A DNA stretch of 64,000 bases from Rhodococcus_F sp040656415 (lineage in GTDB: Bacteria > Actinomycetota > Actinomycetes > Mycobacteriales > Mycobacteriaceae): contig NZ_JBFAMC010000006.1 of assembly GCF_040656415.1 (NCBI RefSeq), positions 1 through 64,000 on the forward strand. Reading direction: 5' to 3'. Below, one piece after another: positions 49,811 through 59,282 of the stretch (position 1 is its first letter; every line of letters begins with the position of its first letter). The notes beneath the pieces were generated by a model, which searched no databases, was not told where the DNA came from, and saw only the letters and a program-made list of their open reading frames with translations. A program made the translations under genes and the position numbers.

Positions 49811-50998
49811 TCATCCTGCCAAGTACGCGGGCGGCGGCGTGCGGTCGAGGGCCAATGCCACGGCCGCACGGGCTGCGACGGCGCCGACCAGGTTGCCTGT
49901 GCCGTTGTAGCCGCCCACGGCGATGACTCCAGGGCGAGTTTCCGTGCACAGTGGACGACCGTCGTCTGTGTAGCCGACCGACGCCGCCCACCGCCGGAAG
50001 ACGTCGACGGGACGGCCGGCCATGCGTTCGGCGACGTGCTCGATGTAGTGCTGCACTGCAGCGGTCGGCGAGGTGTCAGTGGTCCACTCGGCGTCGGCGA
50101 ACAGGTCTCGCCCACCGCCGACGAACAGGCGCCCATCGGCGGCCTGCTGTGCGTAGTCGTAGCCCCACCGGCCGTACACCGGGCACGGCAGGCGACGGGG
50201 CAGGCCTTCGGCGGTAGCGAGCATCTGCAGCCGTGCCGTTCGGACGCGTCCTCGCAGTTCGGGGAGCACCTGCTCGAGCCGGCCGTCCACCGCCACGATA
50301 ATCGCGGGTGCATGCACCGTGCCGTGATCGGTGACAACCCTTCCGCTTTCGATGTGCCGGACGTTCGAGTGCTCGTACAGCTCGGCTGAATGTCTCAGCA
50401 GCGCCGCCAGTTCCAGCGCGCGACGAGATGGATTCATCGCTGCGTCGTCGGGCAGGAACAGCCCAGTACCGAGCTCACCGTCATAGTGCTCGACACGGAT
50501 TCCGTTGTCCCGCAGTGCCGCTGCGAGCGCCGTGCAGTCGGCCTCCTCCGCAGCCCTATCGTGGGCTTCGGCGGCGTCACGGGGAGCACCTGGAAGTCCG
50601 GCGAGCCGGATCGAGCCGGTCCGGGCGATCACGTCGGGTCCCAAGACCGTGGCGAGATAGTCGAGTTCGGCGAGAGTGGCCCGATACAGCTCGACTGCTG
50701 GCGCACCCCACGTCTCGACGGCCGAGTGCAGGAACGCTGACGGTCCACCCAGCAAGAACCCGCCGTTGCGCCCCGCAGCACCGGCCGCGACCCTGCCGCC
50801 GTCGAGCCCGACAACCCGGAGTCCGAGGCCAACCAGCTCGTCAATGGCCGCCAGCCCCGAGCCGCCGAGCCCCACGACGCACGCATCCGCGGTGACCGTT
50901 TGTTCCAGCCGCGGCAGACCCTCCCACAACGCGACCACGGGGTCGTCGTCCCAGGCGCACGCCGAGCCCCAATGTGGTGCGGATCGGGAACTGCTCAC
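49811..50998 (-). CDS. FAD-dependent oxidoreductase of the D-amino-acid oxidase (DAO) family
   Basis: Flavoenzyme of 395 aa that would oxidise an amine or amino acid. The dinucleotide-binding motif CVVGLGGSGLAAIDELVGLG begins at about residue 40, GAAGRNGGFLLGG follows, and the C-terminal FAD motif is GVIAVGGYNGTGNLVGAVAAR. The GTG start at 50998 is the first with family-like sequence behind it. It is downstream of the SRPBCC gene on the same strand, separated by 36 bp, and both lie between direct repeats within the restriction locus, facing against hsdR. The substrate is unknown. Confidence 0.87.
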   Translation of the reverse strand: MSSSRSAPHWGSACAWDDDPVVALWEGLPRLEQTVTADACVVGLGGSGLAAIDELVGLGLRVVGLDGGRVAAGAAGRNGGFLLGGPSAFLHSAVETWGAPAVELYRATLAELDYLATVLGPDVIARTGSIRLAGLPGAPRDAAEAHDRAAEEADCTALAAALRDNGIRVEHYDGELGTGLFLPDDAAMNPSRRALELAALLRHSAELYEHSNVRHIESGRVVTDHGTVHAPAIIVAVDGRLEQVLPELRGRVRTARLQMLATAEGLPRRLPCPVYGRWGYDYAQQAADGRLFVGGGRDLFADAEWTTDTSPTAAVQHYIEHVAERMAGRPVDVFRRWAASVGYTDDGRPLCTETRPGVIAVGGYNGTGNLVGAVAARAAVALALDRTPPPAYLAG

Positions 50999-51034
50999 GG
51001 TGATTGTCGGATATCTTGCCCTGTCGCAGTCGGG

Positions 51035-51499
51035 TCAGTTGGATTCGGCTGCCTTCTTGATCGCGGCGAGGGTCGCCGGAATGCTGCTGTGTGCGGCAGC
51101 GGTGCGATCATCGATCTGTTTTTGAGCATCGGCTCCGAACTTTTCCTGGAACATGGCGAGTCCGGCGGGCAGGAACTCCCAGGACTCGGTGAGTTCGGTG
51201 CCACCGTCGCAAGGGGTGAAGGTGTAAGCCCACCGGACGAAGGAACCGCCGACGACGAAAGTGAACTCTCGTCCGCGGTCGGCGACAACAACCTTCGAGC
51301 GAGTCTCCCAGGTCCTCTCCGGCAGTTCGTTCCGCCCGGTGAACCAGGCGCCCACAACGGGACCGCCGCCCTCGTCCCACCAGCACGCCTTGCAGATCGG
51401 ACTCCACTCGCCCGTCCGAGTCACGTCCGAGACCATGTCGTAGAGAACCTCGGGCGAGCTGTCGACGACAATCGACTCCGAGAAGGTGAAATCGCTCAT
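51035..51499 (-). CDS. SRPBCC-family (START-like) protein
   Basis: A 154-aa helix-grip protein. SDFTFSESIVVDSSPEVLYDMVSDVTRTGEWSPICKA and GTELTESWEFLPAG are typical of polyketide cyclase/dehydrase-type SRPBCC proteins, which bind hydrophobic ligands in a deep pocket. The ATG at 51499 is chosen because family similarity begins there. It forms a two-gene unit with the DAO-family oxidoreductase. It has no evident link to restriction, supporting the view that the pair is inserted cargo. Confidence 0.87.
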   Translation of the reverse strand: MSDFTFSESIVVDSSPEVLYDMVSDVTRTGEWSPICKACWWDEGGGPVVGAWFTGRNELPERTWETRSKVVVADRGREFTFVVGGSFVRWAYTFTPCDGGTELTESWEFLPAGLAMFQEKFGADAQKQIDDRTAAAHSSIPATLAAIKKAAESN

Positions 51500-51646
51500 C
51501 TCGGCAGTATGCCACCGGAATTTGCCGAACGCTCCCGGCGAAGCGGCGTCACTTCGCGCCACGACCCGGACGACGCGGAGAGGAGGTACGGGTGTCGAAT
51601 CGCAGTACGTGGCTCGTAACTCGGCCATCGCAGCGATCAGTATTAC

Positions 51647-51692
51647 CCGGTTTAGCCGGAACCCTGTGGGAAGATCACCGAACGACCATTGC
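51647..51692. repeat. Right copy of the hsdR upstream repeat
   Basis: CCGGTTTAGCCGGAACCCTG leads into GAAGATCACCGAACGACCAT and TGC, ending 18 bp before the hsdR start codon. It is the probable hsdR promoter or leader region, duplicated at 49691-49734. Confidence 0.7.
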
Positions 51693-51710
51693 ACGGGAGG
51701 GCGGGCACCG

Positions 51711-54700
51711 ATGGCGGGGAACTTCGACTTTCTGCAGGCAGAGTGGCCGACGCTGCACGTGGTGGCACGTAAGGCCGAGCGGGGCGCACTGTTCGACGCT
51801 CGCACAACCTGCTTCTACACGCGGCGCACTGTCGAACTGACGGTCAAGTGGTTGTATCGGGTGGAGTCGCTGTCCGAGTCGCATACGAGCGACCTCGCCG
51901 CCCGTCTGCACGATCCGGACTTCGTGTCGATCATCGGACACGGGTTGCAGGTGAAGATGAACCTCATCCGCAAGCTCGGCAATACCGCCGTCCACGAGTC
52001 ACGTCCGGTCCATCCCGACACCGGTCGCAAGGCTTTGACCGAGCTGTTCCACATCCTGTCCTGGCTCGCCCGCGCCTACGCAACGCAGCCGTCGAGCCGA
52101 CCGTCGCCGCAGCAGCAGTTCGACCCGTCCCTGTTACCCAAGCCCGGCGGTAGTGCCGCAGCCGCCAAGACGGTCGCGCAGCTGAAGAAGCTCGAAGGCG
52201 AGATGGCAGCTAAGGACGCCTTGTTGGAGCAGTCCGAGGCCGAGAAACGGGATCTGGCAGCACAGTTGGCGGCCCGTGACGCAGAGAAGCAGGCCAGCGA
52301 CCTGGAGAAGGTGTCTCTCGAACAGCTTGTCGTGCAGTTGCAGGTTCAGGTCGCCGCTGCGCAGTCCGCTAGTGCCGCAACGCCCGACACCCACGACTAC
52401 GACGAGGCGCAGACCCGGCGCGACCTCATCGACCTGCTGCTGCACGAATCCGATTGGCCGCTGGACCAGCCACGTGACCGCGAGTACCCCGTGCAGGACA
52501 TGCCGGACGGCAAGAACGGGTTCGTCGACTATGTGCTGTGGGGCGACGACGGTCTGCCGCTCGCGGTGGTAGAGGTCAAGAGCACGGCGAAGGATCCCCT
52601 GGTAGGTCAGCAGCAGGCCAAGCATTATGCCGACTGTCTGGAGAGTTCGACCGGCCAGAGACCGATCATCTACTACACCAACGGATTCGAGCACTATATC
52701 TGGGACGATACCCACTACCCTCCGCGGCTGATCGAGGGATTCCACACCCGCGACGAACTGGCTCTCGCAGTGCAGCGCCGTACCTCCCGCAAGCCGTTGG
52801 CGGCACAGAGGGTTTCCAGGCGGATCGTCAACCGTCCCTACCAGAAGCGGGCGATCCGTCGCGTGACTGAGCATTTCGAGAAGCACAACCAGCGGGCGGC
52901 GCTGCTCGTGATGGCCGCCGGTTCTGGTAAGACCCGTACCGCAATTGCCCTCGCCGACCTGCTGATGCAAGCAGACTGGGTCAAGCGGGTCCTATTCCTC
53001 GCCGACCGTGAGCCGCTCGTCAACCAGGCCGTGAACGCCTTCAAGCGGCATCTGCCCGGGTCGTCGCCGGTGAACCTGCTGACCGAGAAGAACACCGACG
53101 GCCGTGTCTACGTCAGCACCTATCCGACAATGATGGGGCTGATCAACGAGATCGACGGTGGGGAGCGAAAGTTCGGTCCCGGCTACTTCGATCTCGTCGT
53201 GATCGACGAGGCGCACCTTTCCGTGTACCAGAAGTATCGGCGCATATTCTCGTACTTCGACTCGCTGCTCCTCGGTCTCACCGCGACCCCCAAGGACGAG
53301 ATCGACCACAATACGTACTCGCTGTTCGACATCGAAACCGGCATTCCCACAGACGATTACAGTCTAGGTCAGGCTATCGCGGACAAGTACCTCGTGCAGC
53401 CCCGGGCGGTAACGGTCCCGCTGGCCTTTCCGCAACGCGGGATCGAGTACGACGACCTCAGCGACGAGGAAAAGCAGCGGTGGGAGAGTGCCGACTGGAG
53501 TGACGACACCTCGGACGATGCGATCGCCGACGTGGTCGAATCCGAGGTCATCAACAAGTGGCTGTTCAACACCGACACCGTCGACAAGGTCCTCGAGGTA
53601 CTGATGACCCGCGGGCACCGGGTCGAGGGCGGCGACCGTCTCGGCAAGACGATCATCTTCGCGAAGAACCAGCAGCACGCCGACTTCATCGCAGAACGCT
53701 TCGACGCCAACTATCCGCAGTTCGAGGGGGCGTTCGCGCGGGTGATCACACATTCCGTCGAACAGAGCCAGGACCTGATAGATCAGTTCTCGCATGCGGA
53801 AGGGGATCCGCAAGTCGCGATCTCCGTCGATATGCTCGACACCGGCATCGACTTCCCAGAGGTGGTCAACCTCGTATTCTTCAAACCGGTGCGTGCGAAG
53901 GCGAAATTCTGGCAGATGGTCGGTCGCGGCACCCGACTCTGTCCTGACCTGTATGGCCCAGGCCAGGACAAGACCAACTTCTTCGTCTTCGACGTCTGCG
54001 GGAACTTCGAGTTCTTCAACAATCACCCGGATTCCACGGACGGGTCGGTGGCGCAGTCGCTGTCTCAGCGCCTCTTCACCAAGCGCGCAGAACTGGTTGC
54101 GGCGCTGGCCAAGAACGGTACCGACGCCGAGCTGTGCTCGGACACCGCGGACACGCTGCACAAACAGGTTCAGGGGATGCGCCGTGACAACGTCATCGTC
54201 CGCGCGAAGCGGCGGTACGTCGAGAGGTACTCCGATCGGACCGAGTGGGAGTCGTTGTCGGAAAGCAAGCTTGCCGAGATTATCGAGAACCTGGCTGGAC
54301 TGCCGACAATGGTGCGCGACACCGACGAGATGGCCAAGCGCTTCGACCTGATAATCCTCGACGGGCAGTTTGCGGTGCACTATGCGGAGGACACACTCCC
54401 GAAGTATCGGACGTCGATCCAGCAAGTCGCCGGCGGGTTGCTCGACGACGGACTGAACATCGCGAAGGTCAAAGAGAAGGAGGCATTGCTGCGCGAGGTG
54501 GCGGGGGACGAGTGGTGGCGGGACGTGACACTGCCGATGCTCGAGCATGCCCGCCGCGAACTTCGCTCCATCGTCAGCCTGCTGGACAAGAAGAAGCGCA
54601 CGATCCTCTACACCGACTTCCGCGACACACTCGGCGATGTCGCCGAGGTCGACATGCCGGAGCTGCCATCCAGTGCGGATGTCGAGCGCTTCACCACGAA

Positions 54701-55166
54701 GGTGCGGGACTATCTACAGCGTCAGCCTGACAACATCGCACTACAGAAACTGCGAAACGGAAAAGCGCTCACGCCCGCGGATCTGGTCTCCCTGCAAGAC
54801 CTTCTTGCGCGCAGCGGTGCCGGTGATCCCGAGGACTTCAAGCGTGCGGTCGAGAACGCGAAGGGATTGGGGCGGTTCATTCGATCGCTCGTGGGGCTGG
54901 ACAAGCAGGCGGCGACCGATGCCTTCGCGGAATTCCTGCATGGAAAGACCGCGACCGCCAGCCAGATCGACTTCGTGAACCTCATCATCTCGCACCTGAC
55001 CCGCCACGGGGAGATGGACCCGAAGCTGCTGTTCGAGTCACCTTTCACCAACAGCGCCCCACAGGGTCCCACCCAGGTGTTCGGCGACGATCAAGCGGTG
55101 CGACTCGTCCAGGTGATCCGGTCGATAAACGACTCCGCCGAGCCGACCGAGGCGGCCGGCGCCTGA
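51711..55166 (+). CDS. hsdR: Type I restriction endonuclease subunit R (orphan)
   Basis: Translocating and cleaving subunit, 1151 aa. Domains in order: an N-terminal DUF4145-type region (FDARTTCFYTRRTVELTVKW), a coiled coil (about 155-210), the nuclease core with VDYVLW and VVEVKS (Glu-x-Lys about 287-289), Walker A AAGSGKT (about 403), VVIDEAHL (about 498), LTATPKDE (about 524), QMVGRGTRL (about 735), and a helical C-terminus. GGGAGGG precedes the ATG. All motor and nuclease motifs look intact, yet only a relic of hsdM and no hsdS is present in the window. By family rules it should be inactive alone unless it pairs with another methylase. Confidence 0.93.
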   Translation: MAGNFDFLQAEWPTLHVVARKAERGALFDARTTCFYTRRTVELTVKWLYRVESLSESHTSDLAARLHDPDFVSIIGHGLQVKMNLIRKLGNTAVHESRPVHPDTGRKALTELFHILSWLARAYATQPSSRPSPQQQFDPSLLPKPGGSAAAAKTVAQLKKLEGEMAAKDALLEQSEAEKRDLAAQLAARDAEKQASDLEKVSLEQLVVQLQVQVAAAQSASAATPDTHDYDEAQTRRDLIDLLLHESDWPLDQPRDREYPVQDMPDGKNGFVDYVLWGDDGLPLAVVEVKSTAKDPLVGQQQAKHYADCLESSTGQRPIIYYTNGFEHYIWDDTHYPPRLIEGFHTRDELALAVQRRTSRKPLAAQRVSRRIVNRPYQKRAIRRVTEHFEKHNQRAALLVMAAGSGKTRTAIALADLLMQADWVKRVLFLADREPLVNQAVNAFKRHLPGSSPVNLLTEKNTDGRVYVSTYPTMMGLINEIDGGERKFGPGYFDLVVIDEAHLSVYQKYRRIFSYFDSLLLGLTATPKDEIDHNTYSLFDIETGIPTDDYSLGQAIADKYLVQPRAVTVPLAFPQRGIEYDDLSDEEKQRWESADWSDDTSDDAIADVVESEVINKWLFNTDTVDKVLEVLMTRGHRVEGGDRLGKTIIFAKNQQHADFIAERFDANYPQFEGAFARVITHSVEQSQDLIDQFSHAEGDPQVAISVDMLDTGIDFPEVVNLVFFKPVRAKAKFWQMVGRGTRLCPDLYGPGQDKTNFFVFDVCGNFEFFNNHPDSTDGSVAQSLSQRLFTKRAELVAALAKNGTDAELCSDTADTLHKQVQGMRRDNVIVRAKRRYVERYSDRTEWESLSESKLAEIIENLAGLPTMVRDTDEMAKRFDLIILDGQFAVHYAEDTLPKYRTSIQQVAGGLLDDGLNIAKVKEKEALLREVAGDEWWRDVTLPMLEHARRELRSIVSLLDKKKRTILYTDFRDTLGDVAEVDMPELPSSADVERFTTKVRDYLQRQPDNIALQKLRNGKALTPADLVSLQDLLARSGAGDPEDFKRAVENAKGLGRFIRSLVGLDKQAATDAFAEFLHGKTATASQIDFVNLIISHLTRHGEMDPKLLFESPFTNSAPQGPTQVFGDDQAVRLVQVIRSINDSAEPTEAAGA

Positions 55167-55186
55167 ATCGACCGCGCTCCGTCGGC

Positions 55187-56398
55187 TCATCGGCTCGGCA
55201 ATGTCGGGACGGGCGAGTTTTCGGGCGTCTGTCCGGAGAGGCCGAACTCGGTTCGAACCGCGGCAAGAAGTGAGTCCACGTGCTCGGCGTACGTGGCGCA
55301 GGCGTGTGACAACGCCTGAAATGCTGCAACGACAGGTCGTGGATCCACCGCACTGAAAAGAGCGGGCATCGCGAAATAGGGTCGGTGGATCGGACCGTGA
55401 TCGAAAATCTTTGCTGCTGGCGACTTCTCACCTCCGTGCGCGGCACTCGAACGGTAGGGCCCTCCGTGGCCCTCGGGCGAAAGATTTTCCTCTGTAAGGC
55501 GTCTGGAAGCACACGTGCGATCGTCGAACGGTACAGGGAGCGGATCGCTGTTACGCAGAGCGTCCAACGCTGGTGCAACCCAGTCACAGTCGGCGAGTCC
55601 CGCAAACTCGAACGCACGGATCGCAGCCCATCGAGCGAGCCGCCTCTGTGATTGCGGGTCCATCGCAGCAATTGCGTCGGCGATGTCGGGCGCACAGCCG
55701 TCGAAATCTCGCAGACAGAGAACTCCTTGCAGTTCGGGGTGCGCTTGGAAGTCAACCCCTGTGGGCTTGGCATTACCGGTTACGGCTGTCGTGGCAGCGG
55801 CCGCCGGGCTGCTGGCCGACGGCTCACACGCGGGGGCGGATTCGGGAACGGGTATGTTCTCCGGCACGCCGTAGCCGGGCATATCCCACATCTGGGGTGG
55901 GAGCTTGGTGACTCCGTCAAACGGCCACAGCCGGATCCGCCATACGTCGCCGGGTGTCGTCGATCCCGGCCAGCCGTAGTTGACGAATCCTCGACCGGAG
56001 ACTTCCACGGTGTACCGTCCTGCGGGGACAGTGACCTCCACCGGTTCCATCGTAGGTGACGAGAAGAACAGCACCCCGTGACCGTCGATCTCGAGGTTCC
56101 CTTCGCTGACCTGTTGCCACTGGTCTCGGTCACCGGGTGGCCGTGACTGCCACACTTGCACGGTCACCGGCATCTGGAAGTTGTTCTGGTGTGGGCACAG
56201 GACTAGAAGCATGGCCCCGTTTCCCGCGCTGGGCTGGGCTGACTGGGCACCGTGGAGGAGCTCCAACTCGTCCTCAGGATCGCCGAGACCGCCGTCAAGG
56301 CAGAACTGGCCGTAGTCCATTGCCAGGGTCACGTGCGTCTCGCTGACCGGCTTCGTGCGCTCATCCATGTCCGGGATCGTGTCACAAAGATCGGACAT
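55187..56398 (-). CDS. Unknown protein with N-terminal beta-sandwich-like domain
   Basis: A 403-aa soluble protein that I do not recognise. Residues 20-150 look like a beta-sandwich (THVTLAMDYGQFCLDGGLGD, VEVTVPAGRYTVEVSGRGFV, GDVWRIRLWPF). A Pro/Ala-rich linker follows, then a helical region with DPQSQRRLARWAAIRAFEFA and a C-terminal helix pair. AGGTGGG lies upstream of the ATG. It follows the gene at 56410 by 11 bp, so the two form an operon. It is convergent with hsdR, with 20 bp between stops. Confidence 0.65.
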   Translation of the reverse strand: MSDLCDTIPDMDERTKPVSETHVTLAMDYGQFCLDGGLGDPEDELELLHGAQSAQPSAGNGAMLLVLCPHQNNFQMPVTVQVWQSRPPGDRDQWQQVSEGNLEIDGHGVLFFSSPTMEPVEVTVPAGRYTVEVSGRGFVNYGWPGSTTPGDVWRIRLWPFDGVTKLPPQMWDMPGYGVPENIPVPESAPACEPSASSPAAAATTAVTGNAKPTGVDFQAHPELQGVLCLRDFDGCAPDIADAIAAMDPQSQRRLARWAAIRAFEFAGLADCDWVAPALDALRNSDPLPVPFDDRTCASRRLTEENLSPEGHGGPYRSSAAHGGEKSPAAKIFDHGPIHRPYFAMPALFSAVDPRPVVAAFQALSHACATYAEHVDSLLAAVRTEFGLSGQTPENSPVPTLPSR

Positions 56399-56409
56399 GG
56401 GATGCCCAC

Positions 56410-57612
56410 CTACGACGGATCGGTGAACGGGTCGGGTTGAACCCAGGAAACCACACCACGGGTACGGACATCGAGGTCTACCAGCGTGCGCTTGCCGTCC
56501 GGTGTTCGCACGATGACTTGTCCGTCAGAAGATCGCCACTCCACGTCGCCGGCGGCGCGAGCTTTGCCGACTCGAAGGCGTTTCGCCTGTAGCGCAGCCG
56601 CGATTTCCGGGTTGTCGACTGGAATGAGCCGTCGATCCTGGTCGACCGTCTTTACCGGGTGGGCATCTGGATCTACACGAACAAGACCATGCCTGCGATC
56701 GATCCGCAACACCGGCTTGGTCACGCCGAGGATGAACAGCCGTCCGTCGTCGACGACGGCTGCACCGCCTTCGGAGCTCACGCGTTCTACGGTCAATGTC
56801 CCGTCGAAGGCGCGGTCGCATCGGAACAAGTCGTAGTGGGAGGTGATCCAACACCCATCCGGATCGGAGTGGACGTTGCGCCGCGTACTCCCCGGCGACT
56901 CGATCGTCATAGGCAACAGGTACTCGGTGATACGCGGTGGCGTCGAGCGGGTATTTAGGTGCAGGAGGATGGGGTTCGACCGATCCATAACCCACACGTC
57001 CGGGCCATCGATGGACATCGCCCCGGGAACGAATCTCGAATCGCAGGCTGGCACGTCATCGAGGTCGAGGTCGACCAAGACCCCGGTTGGGCTGAAGCCT
57101 TCGTCTTCAGCTAGGGGTTCCAAGGTCGACCAGAATCGTTGTGGAGTGGACTCGAAATCGGTGAATCGCTCGGTCCCGGGGATGGTTCGGGCACCGTTGT
57201 CGGTGCGTTCGATTCGCTGCTCGACCACACGCACCCGTCGTACCCTGCCGCGAACAGGGACGGGATCATCTTCCGACCGTCCCGATCCGAGGTCCGCGAC
57301 GAACCTTCCCGTGACTTCGACGGCACCAGTGACAGGGCGTTCGGACCACCAATTGGCCGACCAGCCGTCCCCGAACAACGAGAGCAGCCATCGTAGACCA
57401 CCGTCCGGGTGACCGCCGGGCATCCGCCCGAATACGGGCCGTGCAGTCGCCTGCACGGACTGTTCGATCGGTGATGCGAGAGAACCGGATGGGATGAACT
57501 GCACCAGCACTTCGACCACATCACCTAGAGAAGGCGGAGCGAGAGAGCGATCATCGAGAACCCAGCCGGGTACCAGGACTCGGATTGTGCGACTTGCCGT
57601 TTCGGCGACCAT
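56410..57612 (-). CDS. Unknown protein, possible beta-propeller
   Basis: A protein of about 400 aa that I do not recognise. The N-terminal 190 residues have alternating strands (RTIRVLVPGWVLDDRSLAPP, GAVEVTGRFVADLG). The second half has repeated propeller-like blades (GAMSIDGPDVWVMDRSN, NVHSDPDGCWITSHYDLFRC, GAAVVDDGRLFILGV). The ATG at 57612 is used; ATGs at 57654 and 57729 are also in frame. It is the first gene of a pair with the one at 55187 and is divergent from the MFS transporter gene. Confidence 0.65.
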   Translation of the reverse strand: MVAETASRTIRVLVPGWVLDDRSLAPPSLGDVVEVLVQFIPSGSLASPIEQSVQATARPVFGRMPGGHPDGGLRWLLSLFGDGWSANWWSERPVTGAVEVTGRFVADLGSGRSEDDPVPVRGRVRRVRVVEQRIERTDNGARTIPGTERFTDFESTPQRFWSTLEPLAEDEGFSPTGVLVDLDLDDVPACDSRFVPGAMSIDGPDVWVMDRSNPILLHLNTRSTPPRITEYLLPMTIESPGSTRRNVHSDPDGCWITSHYDLFRCDRAFDGTLTVERVSSEGGAAVVDDGRLFILGVTKPVLRIDRRHGLVRVDPDAHPVKTVDQDRRLIPVDNPEIAAALQAKRLRVGKARAAGDVEWRSSDGQVIVRTPDGKRTLVDLDVRTRGVVSWVQPDPFTDPS

Positions 57613-57790
57613 CGTCGAACCCCACGCACTCGACGACCCGATGAACGACGCCATCGGGCGCGGGGCTACCTTGCGCCGAACAATACCGCACTCGTCAACC
57701 AGAGGCGGCGTCGAATCACCGACGAACACTCCGAGTCCAAGCGGTGCCTAATCCGATCGAAACCGGACACTTTTCGCATATGTTGACCGG

Positions 57791-59146
57791 ATGACGATGG
57801 CTCCCGCGCGGCTGAGTAGATCGACCGTTACTGGCTACTCGCTTGGTTCGGTGGGTACAGGCGGGTACGCCACCCTGCCCGGCCTGGTGCTGGCGTACTA
57901 CCTGACAGACACCCTCGGCGTCGCCGCTGCGGTCGCCTCGGTGGTGGTATTCGCCCCCAAGGCGCTCGACGTGCTGATCAACCCCTACATAGGATTCCGC
58001 AGCGACGCCGACGCGGCTCGCACCGGGACGCGGCGACGGTTCCTGCTCCTAGGCGCGCTGGGCCTGCCGGTGTTCTTCGCGCTCACCTTCGCGGTGCCAT
58101 CCGGAGTCTCCACTCTGGCCGGGTCACTTTGGGTAACTACCGCTTTCGTGTGTGCGGCGATCGCGTTCAGCTTGTTCCAGGTTCCGTACATAGCGTTGCC
58201 CGCAGAGCTCACCGACGACTATCACGAACGGTCCCGGCTCATGTCTTGGCGGGTCGCGCTGCTCGCCGTCGCGATATTGCTCTTCGGAGCGGGTGGTCCG
58301 GCGCTGCGTGAACTCGGCGGCGGCGGCCGGCCCGGATACCTGCTGATGGGGGTTGTCGCTGGGCTTGCTCTCGGACTCGGAATGCTGGCCGTCTGGCGGA
58401 TCGCACCGCGCACCAACGACGTCGGTCCAGACCCCTCGGACGCCTCTTCGGGTCACACGATGGCCGACAGTCTCGCTGCGGTGCGCTCGAGCGGCCCCTT
58501 CCGATTCCTGCTGGGTGCCTTCATGTTGCAAGCCCTGGCCACGGGATGCATGCTGGGTGCGGCCCAGTACGTGGCCACCTACCTTCTCGAGTCGGAAGGT
58601 GCGGTGTCCATCCTGTTCGTCGCCCTGGTTGCACCGGCGCTTGCTGTGATGCCGATGTGGATCCGGCTGGTGCGGGCGTGGGGCAAGCGGGGCGCGTATT
58701 TCCTGGCATCCGGGTTGTTTCTGGCCTCCTCCGTCGCGATGCTCGGCCTGCTCGCCTCCCCCGGGCCGTGGGTGTATGCGATGGTGGCGCTGGCCGGCAC
58801 CGGCTATGCGGGCATGCAGATGCTGCCGATGTCGATGCTGCCGGATGTGATCAGCGACCACCAGAACGCCACCACGGGATCGGTTCGTGCGGGGGCGTTC
58901 AGCGGCGTGTGGACCGCAGCGGAGACCGTGGGCTTGGCGCTGGGTCCCGCGGTGGTGCTCATGATCCTCGCCGCCACCGGGTTCGTCTCCTCGACCGCCG
59001 GAAACCACGTCACCCAATCTGCCGGAGCGATCTTCGGCGTCGTCATCGCTTTCGCCGCCGTGCCCGCCGTGCTCGTAGCCGCGAGCATGGTCGCATTGCG
59101 CGGATACCGACTGGCGGCCGAGGAACGTAGCGGGCGCAACCAGTGA
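57791..59146 (+). CDS. MFS transporter, GPH (MelB-like sugar:cation symporter) type
   Basis: Membrane transporter of 451 aa with about 12 helices. YSLGSVGTGGYATLPGLVLAYYL, DVLINPYIGFRSD and RRRFLLLGALGLP match the glycoside-pentoside-hexuronide symporter layout, and IAFSLFQVPYIALPAELTDDYHERSRLMSWRV is a strong family marker. MPDVISDHQNATTGSVRAGAF in the second half is its repeat. Substrate is probably a sugar or a small organic solute. It lies outside the restriction genes and is divergent from the unknown pair. Confidence 0.88.
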   Translation: MTMAPARLSRSTVTGYSLGSVGTGGYATLPGLVLAYYLTDTLGVAAAVASVVVFAPKALDVLINPYIGFRSDADAARTGTRRRFLLLGALGLPVFFALTFAVPSGVSTLAGSLWVTTAFVCAAIAFSLFQVPYIALPAELTDDYHERSRLMSWRVALLAVAILLFGAGGPALRELGGGGRPGYLLMGVVAGLALGLGMLAVWRIAPRTNDVGPDPSDASSGHTMADSLAAVRSSGPFRFLLGAFMLQALATGCMLGAAQYVATYLLESEGAVSILFVALVAPALAVMPMWIRLVRAWGKRGAYFLASGLFLASSVAMLGLLASPGPWVYAMVALAGTGYAGMQMLPMSMLPDVISDHQNATTGSVRAGAFSGVWTAAETVGLALGPAVVLMILAATGFVSSTAGNHVTQSAGAIFGVVIAFAAVPAVLVAASMVALRGYRLAAEERSGRNQ

Positions 59147-59282
59147 TCTTCGAGGGCCAAATGTTCACGTGGACGTAGCATCCCGCTCGAGGAATAATCA
59201 CCGACAGCACAGACCCACGCGCTCAACGAGTTACACCACCGTGCCGGTCCCCGCCTGCTACGAGAAGTCTGGTTCACGAAGA

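Noticed and set aside
53364..54548. 394-codon minus-strand frame inside hsdR
   Set aside because: HsdR motor motifs on the plus strand are intact; the antisense frame has shadow composition.
41642..57790. Integrative element or prophage boundaries around the defence island
   Set aside because: No integrase, transposase, tRNA or flanking attachment-site repeat was found; only the internal 45-bp repeat near hsdR is visible.
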